From Paramecium pentaurelia (Eukaryota; Ciliophora; Oligohymenophorea; Peniculida; Parameciidae): DNA of 64,000 bases. The stretch is from contig CAJJDO010000007.1 of NCBI GenBank assembly GCA_905183005.1, forward strand, positions 893,640-957,639, given 5' to 3'. The stretch's first letter is position 1. Each line of letters opens with the position of its first letter. Both the position numbers and the translations under genes were made by a program. The notes below the pieces were generated by a model. The model made no database searches and was not told where the DNA came from. It saw only the letters and a program-made list of their open reading frames with translations. This document shows, piece by piece, positions 36,111 through 49,384 of the stretch.

Positions 36111-38621
36111 ATGTCTTAGCTTGCTTCAATTGGTATAGACTTTGGAAGTCAAAGATCAGTTATTGCTGCTGCTCTTAGAGGTGGTGTAAAGATTTTAGAC
36201 AACGAAGGAGCTCATAGAGAAACATAAAATGTTATAGGATTTACTGCTGAAGAACGATTTATAGGTGAATAAGGTGCACTACAATAGAAGTCTAATTTCA
36301 AAAATTCTATTGGATTCTTTAATAGATTTCTAGGAATTCAAGGAAAACAAGCTTTTAGAGCTGAGGAATAGAAATGGTTGACAGTTCCTACTTCAATCCA
36401 TGAATCTGGAAAAACATTATTTGAAGTCACTTACCTTGGATAAAAGGCTAACTTCACTCCTGAATAGGTAACAGGCACAATGCTAAATAAATTGAAGAAT
36501 ATTATCTAACTAAACGACATCAATATTTAATCAAGTAATGTATGTATAAGTGTTCCTGCATATTATACAGAATCTGAAAGAAAAGCACTTATTGATGCTT
36601 GTAAAATAGCAGATATTCCATTAGAGAGATTGTTAAATGAAACAACTGCTATAGCAATAAATTATGGGTTGTTTAGAAAAACAGATTTAGATCCAGAGAA
36701 ACCTAGAAATGTAGCATTTGTTGATTTAGGTCATTCTAAATTTTCAGCATTTGTGGGATCATTCTATAAAGAAAAAGCTTAAGTTTTGGCTTAGGTTTGC
36801 GAAAGAAATTTAGGTGCAAGAGATATTGATTGGGCATTATTTGAGAAATTTGCAACTCAATTTGAAAAATAAACAAATGGATTAAGTGTTAGAAAAAATG
36901 CTAAAGGAAGATTACGTTTATTAGAAGCAATAGAGAAAGCTAGAAAAGTTTTGTCTGCTAATTCAGAAGCTTAAATTCATGTTGAATATTTAGTTGAAGA
37001 TGAAGATTTCAATACTCTAATAAAAAGAGATGAATTTGAATAATTAGCTTAACCTGTTTTATTATAGATATAAACATAGCTTGAATTATTGTATAATTAA
37101 GTTCAAAACTTAAAATTATAATTACATTCAGTTGAAATTGTAGGAGGTGCAACTAGAATACCAGCTGTATAAAGATTAATTGAGAAGATATTCAAAATAG
37201 AATAAGTATCAAGAACATTAAATGCAAGTGAATCAATTTCAAGAGGATGTGCAATGATGGCTGCAATGAGAAGCCCTAATTTTAGAGTTACTGAATATAA
37301 AATTGAAGATTGTAATTATTATCCAATAAGAGTTGGTTGGCTTTATGATCAAAATTTAAATAAATTAGATTAAAGTAAAGGATTAGTGAAATGTTTTCCT
37401 GAAAAATAATGTAAAATATTGTTTGAATAAAATAATCCAATTCCTTGTATCAAGAGTTTTGCCTTAATGAAAACTTAACCAATTTAAATAACTCTTTTTT
37501 ATGATCCAGTACCCCAAGGATTTGATCCAATTATATGTAAATCTAAATAATTAATATTTTCTAGAATAAATACAGATTCCTCCTTTAGTTGCTAAACATA
37601 AAGAACATTCAACTAAAATTAAAATTTTACTTAATTAAAATGGTCTCTTAAATTTAGAAGAAGTGGTATTCCTAGAAGAATTTATGGAAGATGTAAAAGT
37701 ACCTGTAAATATTCAAATTTTAAACTTAGGTTGAAAAATAAAAGACAACTATACCTTAAAAGTAAGACGAAGGGTAATAGCAACAATAAGATACATAAAT
37801 AAAAGAGGAACCTAAAGTAGAAGAAACTTAATATGAAATTAAATAAAAAAAGAAAACAATACAAAATTAAGTCAACTGTGAGGTTTCTTCTTTCTATTCT
37901 TTAACAAAGAAAGAGATTGATTATTATTTCTAATAAGAATGTGAAATGCTTAATACTGATAATCAAGTTCATGAAACTTAATTCAAAAAAAATTAATTAG
38001 AATCGTATATTTATGCTTGGAGAGAAAATTTGAATGGAAAATATGCAGAAAATGCTACACCAGAATTAAAAGATAAAATTTTTAAAGAATTAGACCTTCA
38101 ATATGAATGGTTATATGGTGAAGGCTAAAAAAATACAAAGAGATAATATTCAGATAGATATGATAAACTTGTTTAATTATGTGGTCCAATAGCCACAATA
38201 GCAGATGAATACAGATAAATACCTGAAGTCATTTAATAAGTTTTACAATATTGTTTAATTTATGAAAACTTTGTAAATTCATAAGTATGTAATTAATAAA
38301 TATTAAAGGATTTATAATATGCTCATATTTAGTAAGAAGAAAAAATTCTTGTGGCTAATGAATTAAAAACTTTCAAATAATGGTGCAATAATACATTAGA
38401 TTTATTTAGCAAAGCTGATAAAACAGTTAAATTTGCAATTTCAGTTTAATAGATTAATGCTAAATATGCAGAATTATAACATGTAAGTGATTTATAATAT
38501 CAAATAGAAATGTCAACCAATTGTAACTAAACCTAAACCAGAACCCATAAAGGAAGAAAAGATTATCAATGACACTAAATAATAATAATAAAATAATGAT
38601 AATAAGATGGAAACTGAATGA
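36111..38621 (+). CDS. Hsp110/SSE-type Hsp70-family chaperone
   Basis: 810 residues, the size of Hsp110 proteins rather than classical Hsp70. The N-terminal ATPase domain starts SIGIDFGSQRSVIAAALRGG and carries VSVPAYYTESERKALIDAC-like, NETTAIAINYG and IVGGATRIPAVQ motifs. The C-terminal half has the extended linker and helical region typical of Hsp110 (DLQYEWLYGEGQ). In other eukaryotes these proteins act in the cytosol as nucleotide-exchange factors and holdases for Hsp70. Introns: 37537-37564 (28 nt), 37705-37729 (25 nt) and 38483-38507 (25 nt), all needed for the frame. There is no signal peptide or ER retention signal, and it ends NNDNKMETE without EEVD. Confidence 0.9.
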
Positions 38622-38691
38622 TTAATTATTTATGTTATGTAGATAAGATATACATTGGTATATTTAATTTCTAACTAACAAGTAAAACCAA

Positions 38692-41043
38692 TCATAACAG
38701 TTCTTCGTATCTAAAAAAGGTTGATGGTTTCCTTGCTGTATTTGGCTTGCATAAAGATCTGTCACTATGTTGTGAGACGGGCCTTTAATTGTCTATAACC
38801 ATAAGAGGAGTTGTAGGTTCGTGGTACTTAGACTCCATTAATTGAAATTATGTCATTTTCTATTAAATTATAAGATTTTGTCTTTTTAATTGCTAAATAT
38901 ATTTTTATTTTTACTTGTAACAATTAATCATTTCTATCCTTTAGTTTTTCAACATACTCTACTAAATTTTATCTTTCTTAAGAATATCTTTATTTATCTA
39001 ATTTTAAAGCCTCAATTTTTTACTCTTCACATCTATTTGGTTTCATGGATTCATAATTAGTTATATAATCCATAACTCCTTATTCAATAAGTGGATGTTT
39101 AAGAGATTCTTCCATAATATCTGATATTTTTTTAGAGATATCAAGAGGTAATTTTAAATTAACTAAATTTGTAGTAATTGCTCTATGTATAGTATTTAAT
39201 AAATTTTATAAGGATAATTTTTACATAACTTATTCAATAGTTTAAGATTTTGTAATTATTTTAGTTAATTTACTTTAAGTAATTTCTCCATTTATAATTT
39301 ATTCTAATTTTCTAGAATAATCAATATTTATTTGATCCATTTTATCTTTAAGTTAATTATTTTGATAATCATCAATATCATTATTCAAAATATTCAATTA
39401 ATCATTTAATGAATTAATTTCATCAAATAATATTTAGTTTTATTCTGCTCTTAAATTATTTTCACCTCTTTATAATTTATTAACCATTTTTTCTAAACTA
39501 TCAATTTTTTAATTTAATTATGTTATTTTAACTTATTTTCTTTAACATTCCATTTTAGATTGTCCTAATTATATTTTAAGATCATCTATTTATTTTAAAT
39601 AATTTATTTCATTCTCCTTTTATTCAATAATATTCTCTGGTTGAGATGCTTTCTTTGATGAAAAGAATGATAGATCAATTTATAGACAAGATTTATCTGT
39701 CATTAAACTCATTGATGGATGCTTTGATTTATTACCTTTCTCTTAATTTATTTATGAATCGTAATGTTTAATCAAATTATTTTCATTTGGAATATCTAAA
39801 ATTGATTTTCTCTTTAACTATTCTAATTCTTAATGAGCTAATTATAATTGCAACTTCAAATCTTTTATCATCTATTACATCATCTCAGATGACATCTTTA
39901 CATTCATTTTATAATGATTTTTTATAGATTTAGCTCTTGATGCAAATTTTAATGTACTTACTGTCTCATCCATTGAAGTAACATGTGATGAACAAGTAAC
40001 AATCTATTAATGATATTTTTAATATATTACTAAAGAAGTTTTGTAATTTCCACCTAAAGATTCTTATAAAATTCTAGTTAATTTTGAATTTCTATATGGA
40101 ATATGATCATTATTTGTAGTTAATGCATGAATAACATTTCCTAAACAAGAAAGTGATAAATTAATCTTTTTAGCTTCTTCTAATATTTCTCCTTAAGCAC
40201 CTGTTTTACCTACTTTTTCTGAACCTGCTAAATCAACTAAATTTAATTTTCCTTTCTTTTCTGTTTCATTAGGTAATCTCTATTTTATTTCTAGCATGAA
40301 AATAGTATGAGATCTAGAACTATATTAATTAATTCTTGTAGCAGCTACTTTTCTTGTTTATTCTCCTAGTTCTACTATTCTAAGTAATTCATCTTAACTT
40401 TATAATGATAATTAAGTCAATCCTTCTACATAAATTCCTTTAGTTGCACTTTCTTTTATTTTTAAATCTGGACGCTATAATGAAAGTAAATCAAATAAGG
40501 TTTCCTTATAAATTTCAAGCATTGAACAAGTCAATACAAATTCACATTCTGGATCACTTTGATTAATATATGTGAATATCTCTTATCTAACAAATTAATT
40601 ATAATATATTACATTGATCTTGGTATTATTCCTTGACCATTGGAATCTCTTAATTCACCAAACATTGTATATGTCTTTCCTGATCCAGTCTACCCATAAG
40701 CAAAGATAGTGCTATTGTATCCATTTAAAACATCCTAAATAGCATCTCTTCCAACTGAATCATAAACTGTTAATTGATTGGAAGTAGGAGGAAAGACTCT
40801 ATCAAATGTATGAATCACATCTGGTTAAAGGAGGACTGTATGTATATCAGGAAAGATGCAAAAGTCTTATGAAGGATTGTTCTCTTCCATTTTGTTTAAA
40901 GGACGAAAGCGAGCAAACACTTTGATATTAGAAGTGTTTTCAGACAACACGTTTCTAGGTGAATTAAGTCTTTTAGGCATAGGAGACTTGGCTCTTTTTT
41001 TTGCTGAACTATCTGAGTCAAACAAAGCAGGGATCTTTTTCAT
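38692..41043 (-). CDS. Kinesin-1-like motor protein
   Basis: 758 residues with an N-terminal motor. Motifs: IKVFARFRPLN, the P-loop AYGQTGSGKTYTM, switch I NQYSSRSHTIF, switch II LVDLAGSEK and the HIPYRNSKLTRIL helix. The motor ends with a KSIKN-type neck start as in kinesin-1. A long coiled coil and a basic tail (QHSDRSLCKPNTARKPSTFF) follow. It would move cargo along microtubules toward plus ends. Introns: 40587-40612 (26 nt), 40004-40030 (27 nt, placed by homology at KTSL/IVTC) and 38893-38914 (22 nt). The small GC-richer ORF at the 3' end is the tail exon. No light-chain-binding region could be judged. Confidence 0.9.
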
Positions 41044-41288
41044 TGTTAACTGTTAAATAAATTATTTTAATGAATTATTTTGATAAATATTAAGAAAATG
41101 TTCAACTGATAGTATATGTACTAATAGATTTAAACATGTTATTTAAGTTCATTTTTATATTTCTTATTTATATCTAATAATGAAGATCATAAAATATATT
41201 ATATAAATTAACAGTGAATTTAATCATTTTTATGTTATATAAAATGAGAAACTAGTTTAGTTTTTTAGTTTATTAAAAAAAATTAAAT

Positions 41289-44200
41289 ATGTAATAACAT
41301 GTGGATCCATCAACTCAAATTCTTAAATTGATTACTATTCTAAACTAGAAAGGATAAGAAGTTGTAGATAAAAAACCTGCCATTTTTAATGAGATAATCA
41401 AAATTACAAAATAAGTATTCGAAGGAAAATAAGATTCATAACAGATTTAGAGACTTCAATAGGATGACTTCATTTTGTGGGCTAGAAATCAATTATAGGA
41501 TAGTAAAGCTTAAAGTAATATGAGAATACTCATATTGTAGTTCGATAATATGCAATAAAGTTTTTGAGATACCTTATAACAGATCAAAAGATACTTGGAA
41601 TATACCGATAAAAGGGAGTGCATTATTTCATTGCTCGTTCATTACAAAGAGATTGTAAACCATCAACTAAGAATGAAGGCACTAATAGATAATAGCAATA
41701 ACCCTAATATATTTAATAAGAAGTTCTATAAGCATTAAAATTCTCAAATAAATGGTTAGAAAAATTGGGTGGATGTTAAAATCAAAATTTAACAACAACA
41801 AGCAAATTCCCAAAAATTTTAGGTAATGCATTAGTAGCAATGGCAGAGTCATGTGAAGAATAATTAAAAAGATATGCAATAATAACATTAAAAGCATTTG
41901 CCTTAAATGCACCTGAAATGTGTAGTTGGTGTGGAGGTATAAGAATATTGATTGAAAATGCAATAGAGTGTTCTTTATCTGAAATATCTGATTAGATTGT
42001 ATGGACATTATTGTATTTATTAAATGAGCCATCTGCAAGGACTACAATAAGAATGTATTTAGATTTATCAAAATGGTTTTCAATATTTACAGAAATAGAT
42101 CCACCTATTGATTAAGCAAAGAATGATAAAAATAGAGTAGTAATTAATAAATTTGAATCAAATCTATAATTAGCTAAAAAAGCAATAATAACAGTATTAA
42201 AATCTTGGCAAGGTTTAATATATTTAGGAGATGAAAGATAAGCTTTAAAGTCTTTAATATAAGTATTGAGATAACCAATAAAACCAGCAATAAGAAATTC
42301 TATTTATGATATATTGAGATCATTATTATAATTAGGAAATAAAGAAAATGTTGGAGTTAGTGTTGTAAATAGATAATAATAATAAGATGGATTTATTGGA
42401 GAATATAAAATAAATAATTTACTTAATAATTACTTAGTAATGTTAGTATAAGTATTATTGGATTGTGATTTATTCAAAATATTAGTTGAATTAAGTGGAT
42501 TGCCAGATTAAGAAGTATCAGGTCCAGCTTAAACATTTTTAAAAGAATTATCTTCATTAATGTTTAATTTAATTCCAGATTGTCATAAATATACAGATTT
42601 TTTAATTGCTGCTGCAAATTAAAATGATCCATTTTTATAGGATTTAAAATCTTGGTCATCTGAAATTGTTAATACAATGGGTAATTATGCATTTGATAAT
42701 ACAAATAAGAAAGGAAGAAATTAGATTTCAAAATTTTTATATTAATGTGAAAGTTTATATTTAACAACTCAATTAGGTTTACCAACACATAAGATTAATA
42801 ATGAAACTGTTGGTATTATTCGTGGATAAATTGAATAAGAGGCTGATTAAAATAAATTTGAAACTTTGTTAAGTAAGTCTTATGTTTTAGAGAAAAAAGA
42901 AGATAATTCTAAATGGAATTGGAATTACATATTAGATTTATTGGAAAATTATTTATATGATGAAAGTAGATATTAAGAAACAATTAAGAATAGATTTTTG
43001 AAAAATCTTTTAACATATTATTTTCCATCTAATATGCAATTTTGTAAAATGGATTGGAAACCAGATTTTATTTAAGCCAAATGTGGTTATTTATTACTAA
43101 AATTATTGCTTAGAGATAAAGTAGGAAGAGAGATTATATCATCATAAACTGGAGGATATTTAGGAATAGCAAAAAGCTATATTTAAGATTTAATTAGTTT
43201 ATTGAAAGCAGATAATTCATAAATCTTAGGTTTAAAGTCATCTGTTGATTAAAATGCTTAAAGACATGCAGCCTAATATTTATTGAATCCTGAATAATAT
43301 TCATAAAAGATGATTCGAGAATACATATCTTGGATTGGACTCTTTTCTTGTTCAAAAAGTGGATAAACTATTTTAGAAAATACTGGAATTTTTACAATAT
43401 TAAAAGATTATATTTTAGAGAGTGGAATTAGAGATCATCTTTTAATACATGTATTTATTGAATTTAATAATTTAGTTAATTCATTCATTTGATTATGGAA
43501 AACAATCATAGGCTAGAGTATTTTTTAGTAATTGTTTAGAAAATGGATCAAATACTCTTATCAAAGCATGTCTTGATTTTATTAGATTGTTATATAGAAG
43601 TGAATTACACGATTTTAATATTTGGGCTATTGATTTATTAATTAATTGCTTAAATAAAACAGATGATATAGGATTAAAAGCATTATCAGTTATTGAAGAG
43701 GTTACATAAGATATAGAGAATGCAAATAGATTTTTAGAAAAAGTAGACATTCATCGATTATTATAATTATGTTAGAAATGTGAAAGTTAATTAATAATAA
43801 TGTTGTTATCACATAAAAAAGGATTTGAAAAAATATATAAAGATTTAAATGAATATTTATTAAATGAAATAGAAAGATGGAAATAGAGTGAATGTGAGAA
43901 TTATATTGAGAAAGTAGAAAAAGTTATGTGTGATGCATTAGAATTTGTATAATCTGTAGAATAGTCATATTCATTCAAATTTCCTTTATTATAAAATAAT
44001 AATGAAAATCCAAATGCATCTATTGGATTTGTTTATAAAATGCCATGGAGTATGCTTTTGAATTGTGAACTTGGAAGTGAAGGAAATGGTATTATATTTA
44101 ATTAAAAATAGAACTTGCTTATTTGAATGTAACTATTGATTATCCTGGAACTACAAATTTATTTATATTAGTTGGAAAGAGTGAAAGATTCATTTAATTT

Positions 44201-45266
44201 CATACTAATAATCCTTTTGTACTTAAACTTTAAATAAATGTTGGCAAGATTTTTGTAGATACTTAATTTAAAGAAGTTACAGAACCATATTTAATAAGAT
44301 GTGATGCAAATGATAAAAGAAATAAATCATATGTAAAAGATAATTAATTAATTATTGAAAAGAATGGAATACTCTTCATATTTGATTGTATTTAATTAAT
44401 ATCATTATTTAGAATTTGACTCAACTTTGAGATTAAATCAAATAAAAGTTTATGTTAGATTAGGGGAAACTAAAAATAATACAATTAAGATGCCTGCACA
44501 TATATTTGGTGAATTAGCATTTACAGAAGCAGGATTTAATTTATTAAGAAATTATATTGATTATTTTGTTTAATCAATTAGAAGTGCTGATGTATCATTT
44601 CAATAAAAACGATCAGCTCTTTGGGCTATTGGACATATTGGATAAAGTAAATATGGAATTAGATTAATAAGAGAATTAGGATTAATTTAAGATTTAGTAA
44701 AAATGGCAGAATAATATCCAGTATTATCTCTTAGAGGTACATGTCTTTATACTCTCAATTTAATTTGCACAACTAGTATGGGTAGAAAAGAATTAGAAAA
44801 ATTTTAATGGATTTCCCATTTAAATTGTAATTCTGGTTGGTTATGCATCCCTAAAAATATATATCAATTCTTCTATATAAGAGTATCATTGCAGGAAAGT
44901 CATAGATGTTATTGGGCTTTGCAAGAAGATATTTGGGATAAATATTCAAAATTTTAATCCTATTTTAAAATGAATTAAACATAGAAGAAAATCATTGATA
45001 CAATATCCTTGATGAGCAATTCTATAACTTATAAAGAAGCAGATAAAGAATTAAGCATCTTGAGAAATTCGAAACCTGAATGCTTCTAAGATGTTGATCT
45101 ATTCCATTTAATCTTGATGATGATAACATTTTATTAATTTTCAGCATAGGCTAAGAATAGAATTTTTAGTAATTTTGATAGGATTTTCACTTATTAAACG
45201 ATCAACATAATAATAGAGCATCCAATCTATTAATAATTATAATGTCAAGAACCATTAATTATATGA
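41289..45266 (+). CDS. RICTOR: RICTOR, TORC2 subunit
   Basis: 1,292 residues. RICTOR is the scaffold that defines TOR complex 2. The N-terminal armadillo-like domain is recognisable (AIKFLRYLITDQKIL, HYFIARSLQRDCKPSTKNEG, MCSWCGGIRILIENAIECSL, WTLLYLLNEPSARTTIRMYL). The conserved C-terminal block RSALWAIGHIGQSKYGIRL, followed by YPVLSLRGTCLYTLNLI, is diagnostic of the family. Introns: 41515-41540 (26 nt), 43451-43475 (25 nt), 44089-44111 (23 nt) and 44388-44412 (25 nt); all four are required. It is shorter than animal RICTOR and lacks the long disordered C-terminal tail, as in many protists. It ends 35 bp from the convergent stop of the next gene. Confidence 0.9.
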
Positions 45267-45301
45267 ATATTAAAATATAATTAATGTTATTAACTAATAT
45301 A

Positions 45302-46303
45302 TCAAATATCTCTATACCCACATCGTTATTCAGAATTATAATATATTTAAGTTAAAGAAGCTGGATCATTTTTTATATTAAAATAATCTAAGTAATTTTC
45401 TTAAACTCTTTACTTTGACATCCACTTCTTATCAATATTCCATATAAAAAATAAATATTCATAATAACATTATTCAGTTTCATTGTAACAATAATAGTTA
45501 TGGAAAGTGATCATAGCAGGAAATTTTTAACCATTATAATTACATGCTTGCAAATTATTAATGGACTGGTTAAAAGTGTTTAAAGTAAAAAAATTGCTTA
45601 AATATTATTCACTACCATTATCTTCTGAAAAATATAAAGGAATAGGTATATTTCCAGTCTCCATCGCATGATGAATCAACATTTCTGAATTAATTCCCAT
45701 TGCATTTAAATATAATTCATTCATAAATCGATATTGAGTCATAACTTAATCTCCAACAACTTTAGATATATATCCAGTACATGGTTTATCAATTGTATTC
45801 TCAAAATTAAATAAATCATGTTCCTACATCATAATATATTATGAAGAATCTAATTTTTTGTGATGCAATTTTTCTAAAGATTATTTTAGTGTTTGATTGC
45901 CTCTACCTAAAATCTGAATAACGTTTTCAACAGGCGTGAAGCATCTCTAAATAGGATCAAATGTAATAGTGATATAACTACCATTCTTATCTACTCGATT
46001 AATCTTATAATTGTAGCAATAAAAATCAATATTCAATTATCCTAATTGATATTGATTATCTGCATTTCTAGGGATTTGTACATTTGATTTCAATCTAAAA
46101 GTGCTGTCCAATTTTATAGATTTATACAAACTTACCTCCAAATAGTTTACTAATTTCAATATTGTTTATCCATTTTATTAAGTATATTTTTCTAAGAACT
46201 TATCTTCCTTTGTGTATTAATTTTTTTGTTTTTTTTTGTGTATACTCTTCTTTTTTAATATCTCATAATCTTAATCTATTGCTTTTTTTGCCTATGTAAT
46301 CAT
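45302..46303 (-). CDS. Uncharacterised protein, 333 residues
   Basis: Intronless frame starting MITQAKKAIDQDYEILKKK. The first ~60 residues are strongly basic (SIHKKKQKNQYTKEDKFLE). The rest is mixed sequence rich in aromatic residues and Asn (FYCYNYKINRVDKNGSYI; CYNETEQCYYEYLFFIW), which suggests a folded beta-rich domain. I see no signal peptide, membrane segment or known motif. The 33-nt stretch beginning GTAAGT near 46140 could be mistaken for an intron, but the frame reads through it. Confidence 0.75.
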
Positions 46304-46547
46304 TAAAACAATTTAATAAAGATAATTAATCCAATATTTTAATTTGGATAAACTTAAAAATACACATTATTCAATTTTAATATTTACTCAAAATTAGTAT
46401 ATTTTTCATAATTTTAAGTTTTTAAATTGATTTTCAATTGATTAGAAAATTATTGACTTCAAAAGCTAAGAAATTCTAATCATTATAGTTAAATAAATTT
46501 AAATTAATTTAGAAATTTTAGATAGTATTAATTATTAATTTTTATAC

Positions 46548-47569
46548 ATGCAAGGTTTAACTAATATAGGCAATACATGCTATATGAATTCAGTCCTTCA
46601 AATGCTTTATAAATTAGAACAACTTATGTTAGATATAGATGAAATTTACACAAATTCAAAAGAAAATAGTTTTCTTATTACTTATTACTTTATGGAAACA
46701 TTTTATTTAATGAATAATTATGAAATGAAACCTGAATGGCTCAATCAATTTAGATAAGTAATTTGGTAATATAACTAAACTATTAATAAGCTCATAATAT
46801 CCACAATTTAAACTTAATGAATAATAAGATGCATAAGAATTTTTGTTAGCTCTTCTTGATATGTTACATGAAGAATTAAGGAATCCTAAGTGTGGTAAAA
46901 TACCTATATTTGAATTTCAATAAGAAGGTGAAGTAGTTTTAACATCTCTAATTAGTTATATTGAGTTTGAAAATTCACCTATTACTAAACATTTTGGTAA
47001 TATCATTCGAACTCAAATCATATGCTAATCTTGTAATTGTATACATTATTTTCATTTATTAAGATAGCAATAATAAATTAGAAATAGCTTTCTCTCTTCT
47101 CATTAATGTAGAAAGTAGCAAAAATACAGTATTAGAAATGCTTTAATAATCATTCAATAAAGAAGTAGTTAAAATGAAATGTCCTAAATGCGAATTAGAA
47201 AAGAAGTTTGATAAATAAACTACTGTAATCAAATATTCAGAATAGCTTCTTATTTGTTTAAATAGATATAAAATACCTGGAGGATTAATTGATAGATGGT
47301 GGAATGGAAATGAAATATAAAAAAGCACTAAATCAATTACTTTAAATAATAAATTAATAATAGGTAAATATGAGAAGATCTTGATTGGGATTGTTGATCA
47401 TAGTGGTAGCAAAGACAAAGGACATTATCGCTATTTTCATTTAAGTGGTAATGATTGGGTCTGTTTTAATGATGCAAAAATTAATTTACTTTGTGAATAA
47501 TCAATTCAGAAATTGATTCACTAAAACGAAACTTCTTATATTTTGCTTTATTCTAAATAATCATCATGA
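46548..47569 (+). CDS. Ubiquitin-specific protease (USP, C19 family)
   Basis: 323 residues, little more than a bare USP domain. The Cys box GLTNIGNTCYMNSVLQML holds the nucleophile. QQDAQEFLLALLDMLHEEL is the conserved QDA/QEF helix. CxxC pairs (CQSC and CPKC) form the zinc site, and the His box KGHYRYF with CFNDAKI supplies the catalytic His and Asp. The predicted role is to remove ubiquitin from proteins. Introns: 46766-46790 (25 nt) and 47039-47063 (25 nt), both needed. No extra targeting domain is present, so the substrate cannot be inferred. Confidence 0.93.
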
Positions 47570-47604
47570 TTAAATTTTCATATTAAATCTTTTATAATAC
47601 CTAT

Positions 47605-49294
47605 TCAAAAACTCAAATTTTCTATTTTCTATTTGACATATTCAATCTAGTCCTTATTAAACTTTTAATTCTAATTTAAATATTTCATTTATTCTCTTAA
47701 ATTTTCAATTAATTACTCTTTCATATTCATTTAATTATAAAAAATTTCTAAAATTTAGAGTTTGAAATATTCTTAAATTGTATTCTAAAATTTAATAGTG
47801 TTCATTTCTGAAAGGATATTCATTCCTTTATCATTATCTCTTAGAAGCAAGACTTATAAAGTTAATTAATAAAAATGATATAATTAATAAATTTCTGGAT
47901 TATATAAGGAATCAAATGTAGTTTAATTAATTAATGCCTTAAGCTCCTCTACTTTATTCAATTTAACCATTATAAAAAACAAATACTATAAACTCAATTA
48001 AAAAATATAATGTTTTGTTAATTTATGTTTATTTAATAGTTGGTATTATTGATTTGCGATAATTAAAGCATCAAGATAATTTTCTTATAAAATCAATTAT
48101 TAAATGCTATGATGATTAATTTCAATAATTTTTTCTATATTCTAATTAATTTTTGATAAATATTTTAATTGTATTTCAGAATTATTCATATCTAAATTAT
48201 ATTTAATTCTGAATGAATAATAGTCAATAAAAATATCTTTTGTATCAAGTTTATCTTCCATATTTGACATTTCTTATTCTACTTTAGATTAAATTAATTC
48301 TAACACATCATCCGAATTTCCCAAATAAAATTAAATATCAAAATTTAAGATCTCCAATTAAATAGCTTAAAATTTTAGATTTTACAATGCAATTCCCTAA
48401 TCGTATAATTATTTGGCTTTAACCAAATCATTCATTAGAATTGCTAATCTAATTTAATGTATATATGATTTAGAGAGCAACCTCTTTAATTAATTAATGT
48501 AAAAATCTTTATAACTCTTGTTATCTAAACTTAATTTCTTTTCCTATTCATCCTCCTAATTTATAAATTTAAGAATTGATTAAATCAATACTTTCACTTA
48601 CTCAAATTTAGAAATAGATTATGTAAATAATCCTTTAACATACTATAATTAACCAACAACTACTAAAGTCTCTATGTACTAATGAAAATGAACATTTTCC
48701 ATATTCTCAAAAAATTCAATTATATCAAATTTTTGGTTATTATTCATTTCTTTATAAAAATTAGAATGATTTTCTATAATATTTTTCCAATGAGCTAATG
48801 ATTTTTCTGCCAATTCTAATTCTTAATTTTGATAATTAATTCTAAATTGAATACCTGACAATTCAGCTAGAAATAACTATTTCATCAATTCACCTTAATA
48901 TGTATTTTCATAATCACCAACGGTTGCATAAGAAATATATTATTAGCACAAATCAAATTTACTATTGTAATAAGTATAAAATGCCAATTATACAAGGTTT
49001 TTTCTAAATAAATAGTATGGCTATCTAATATATATATAATAGAAAATTTTACTTCTAATGTTTTTAGAATGATTATAAGTATTACTCTAACTCATTTTCG
49101 ATTGTTGCTATTTATAAAGACAAAGTTTCTTTCTCTATTTAATTTATTGAATTTAATTGCTATTCATTCAGTTCAATCAATTTATTTATATTTTACCTGA
49201 CATCTTAATTACTCAAGCAGAATTTATATTACAATTTTTGAATTCTTTGAAATGGAATAGAAATATAATTAAATCCAAAAATTATATTTTTCAT
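47605..49294 (-). CDS. Helical (TPR-like) protein with possible zinc-binding N-terminus
   Basis: About 553 residues with one required 28-nt intron at 49025-49052. An N-terminal coiled coil (NINKLIELNEQQLNSINQIE) is followed by a long all-helical region that looks like degenerate TPRs (KAKQLYDQGIALQNLKFQA; FFENMENVHFHQY). The ATG at 49292-49294 is the first usable start. Upstream in the same frame there is a Cys cluster (CCCKNNKHILICAIC) with no ATG before an upstream TGA. That suggests either chance or a missed first exon carrying a zinc site. It shares its promoter region (90 bp) with the divergent membrane-protein gene. Family not recognised. Confidence 0.7.
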
Positions 49295-49384
49295 ATTTAT
49301 ATTACAAATAGCACAAATTAAAATATGTTTATTGTTTTTGCAGCAGCATTTTAATTGTCTACCAGAATCACTTAAGATTTTAAA

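Noticed and set aside
38809..38836. T-loop-like GGTTCG stretch suggesting a tRNA 3' half
   Set aside because: No matching D arm or acceptor stem; on the minus strand the sequence is the tail exon of the kinesin gene, which explains its lower AT content.
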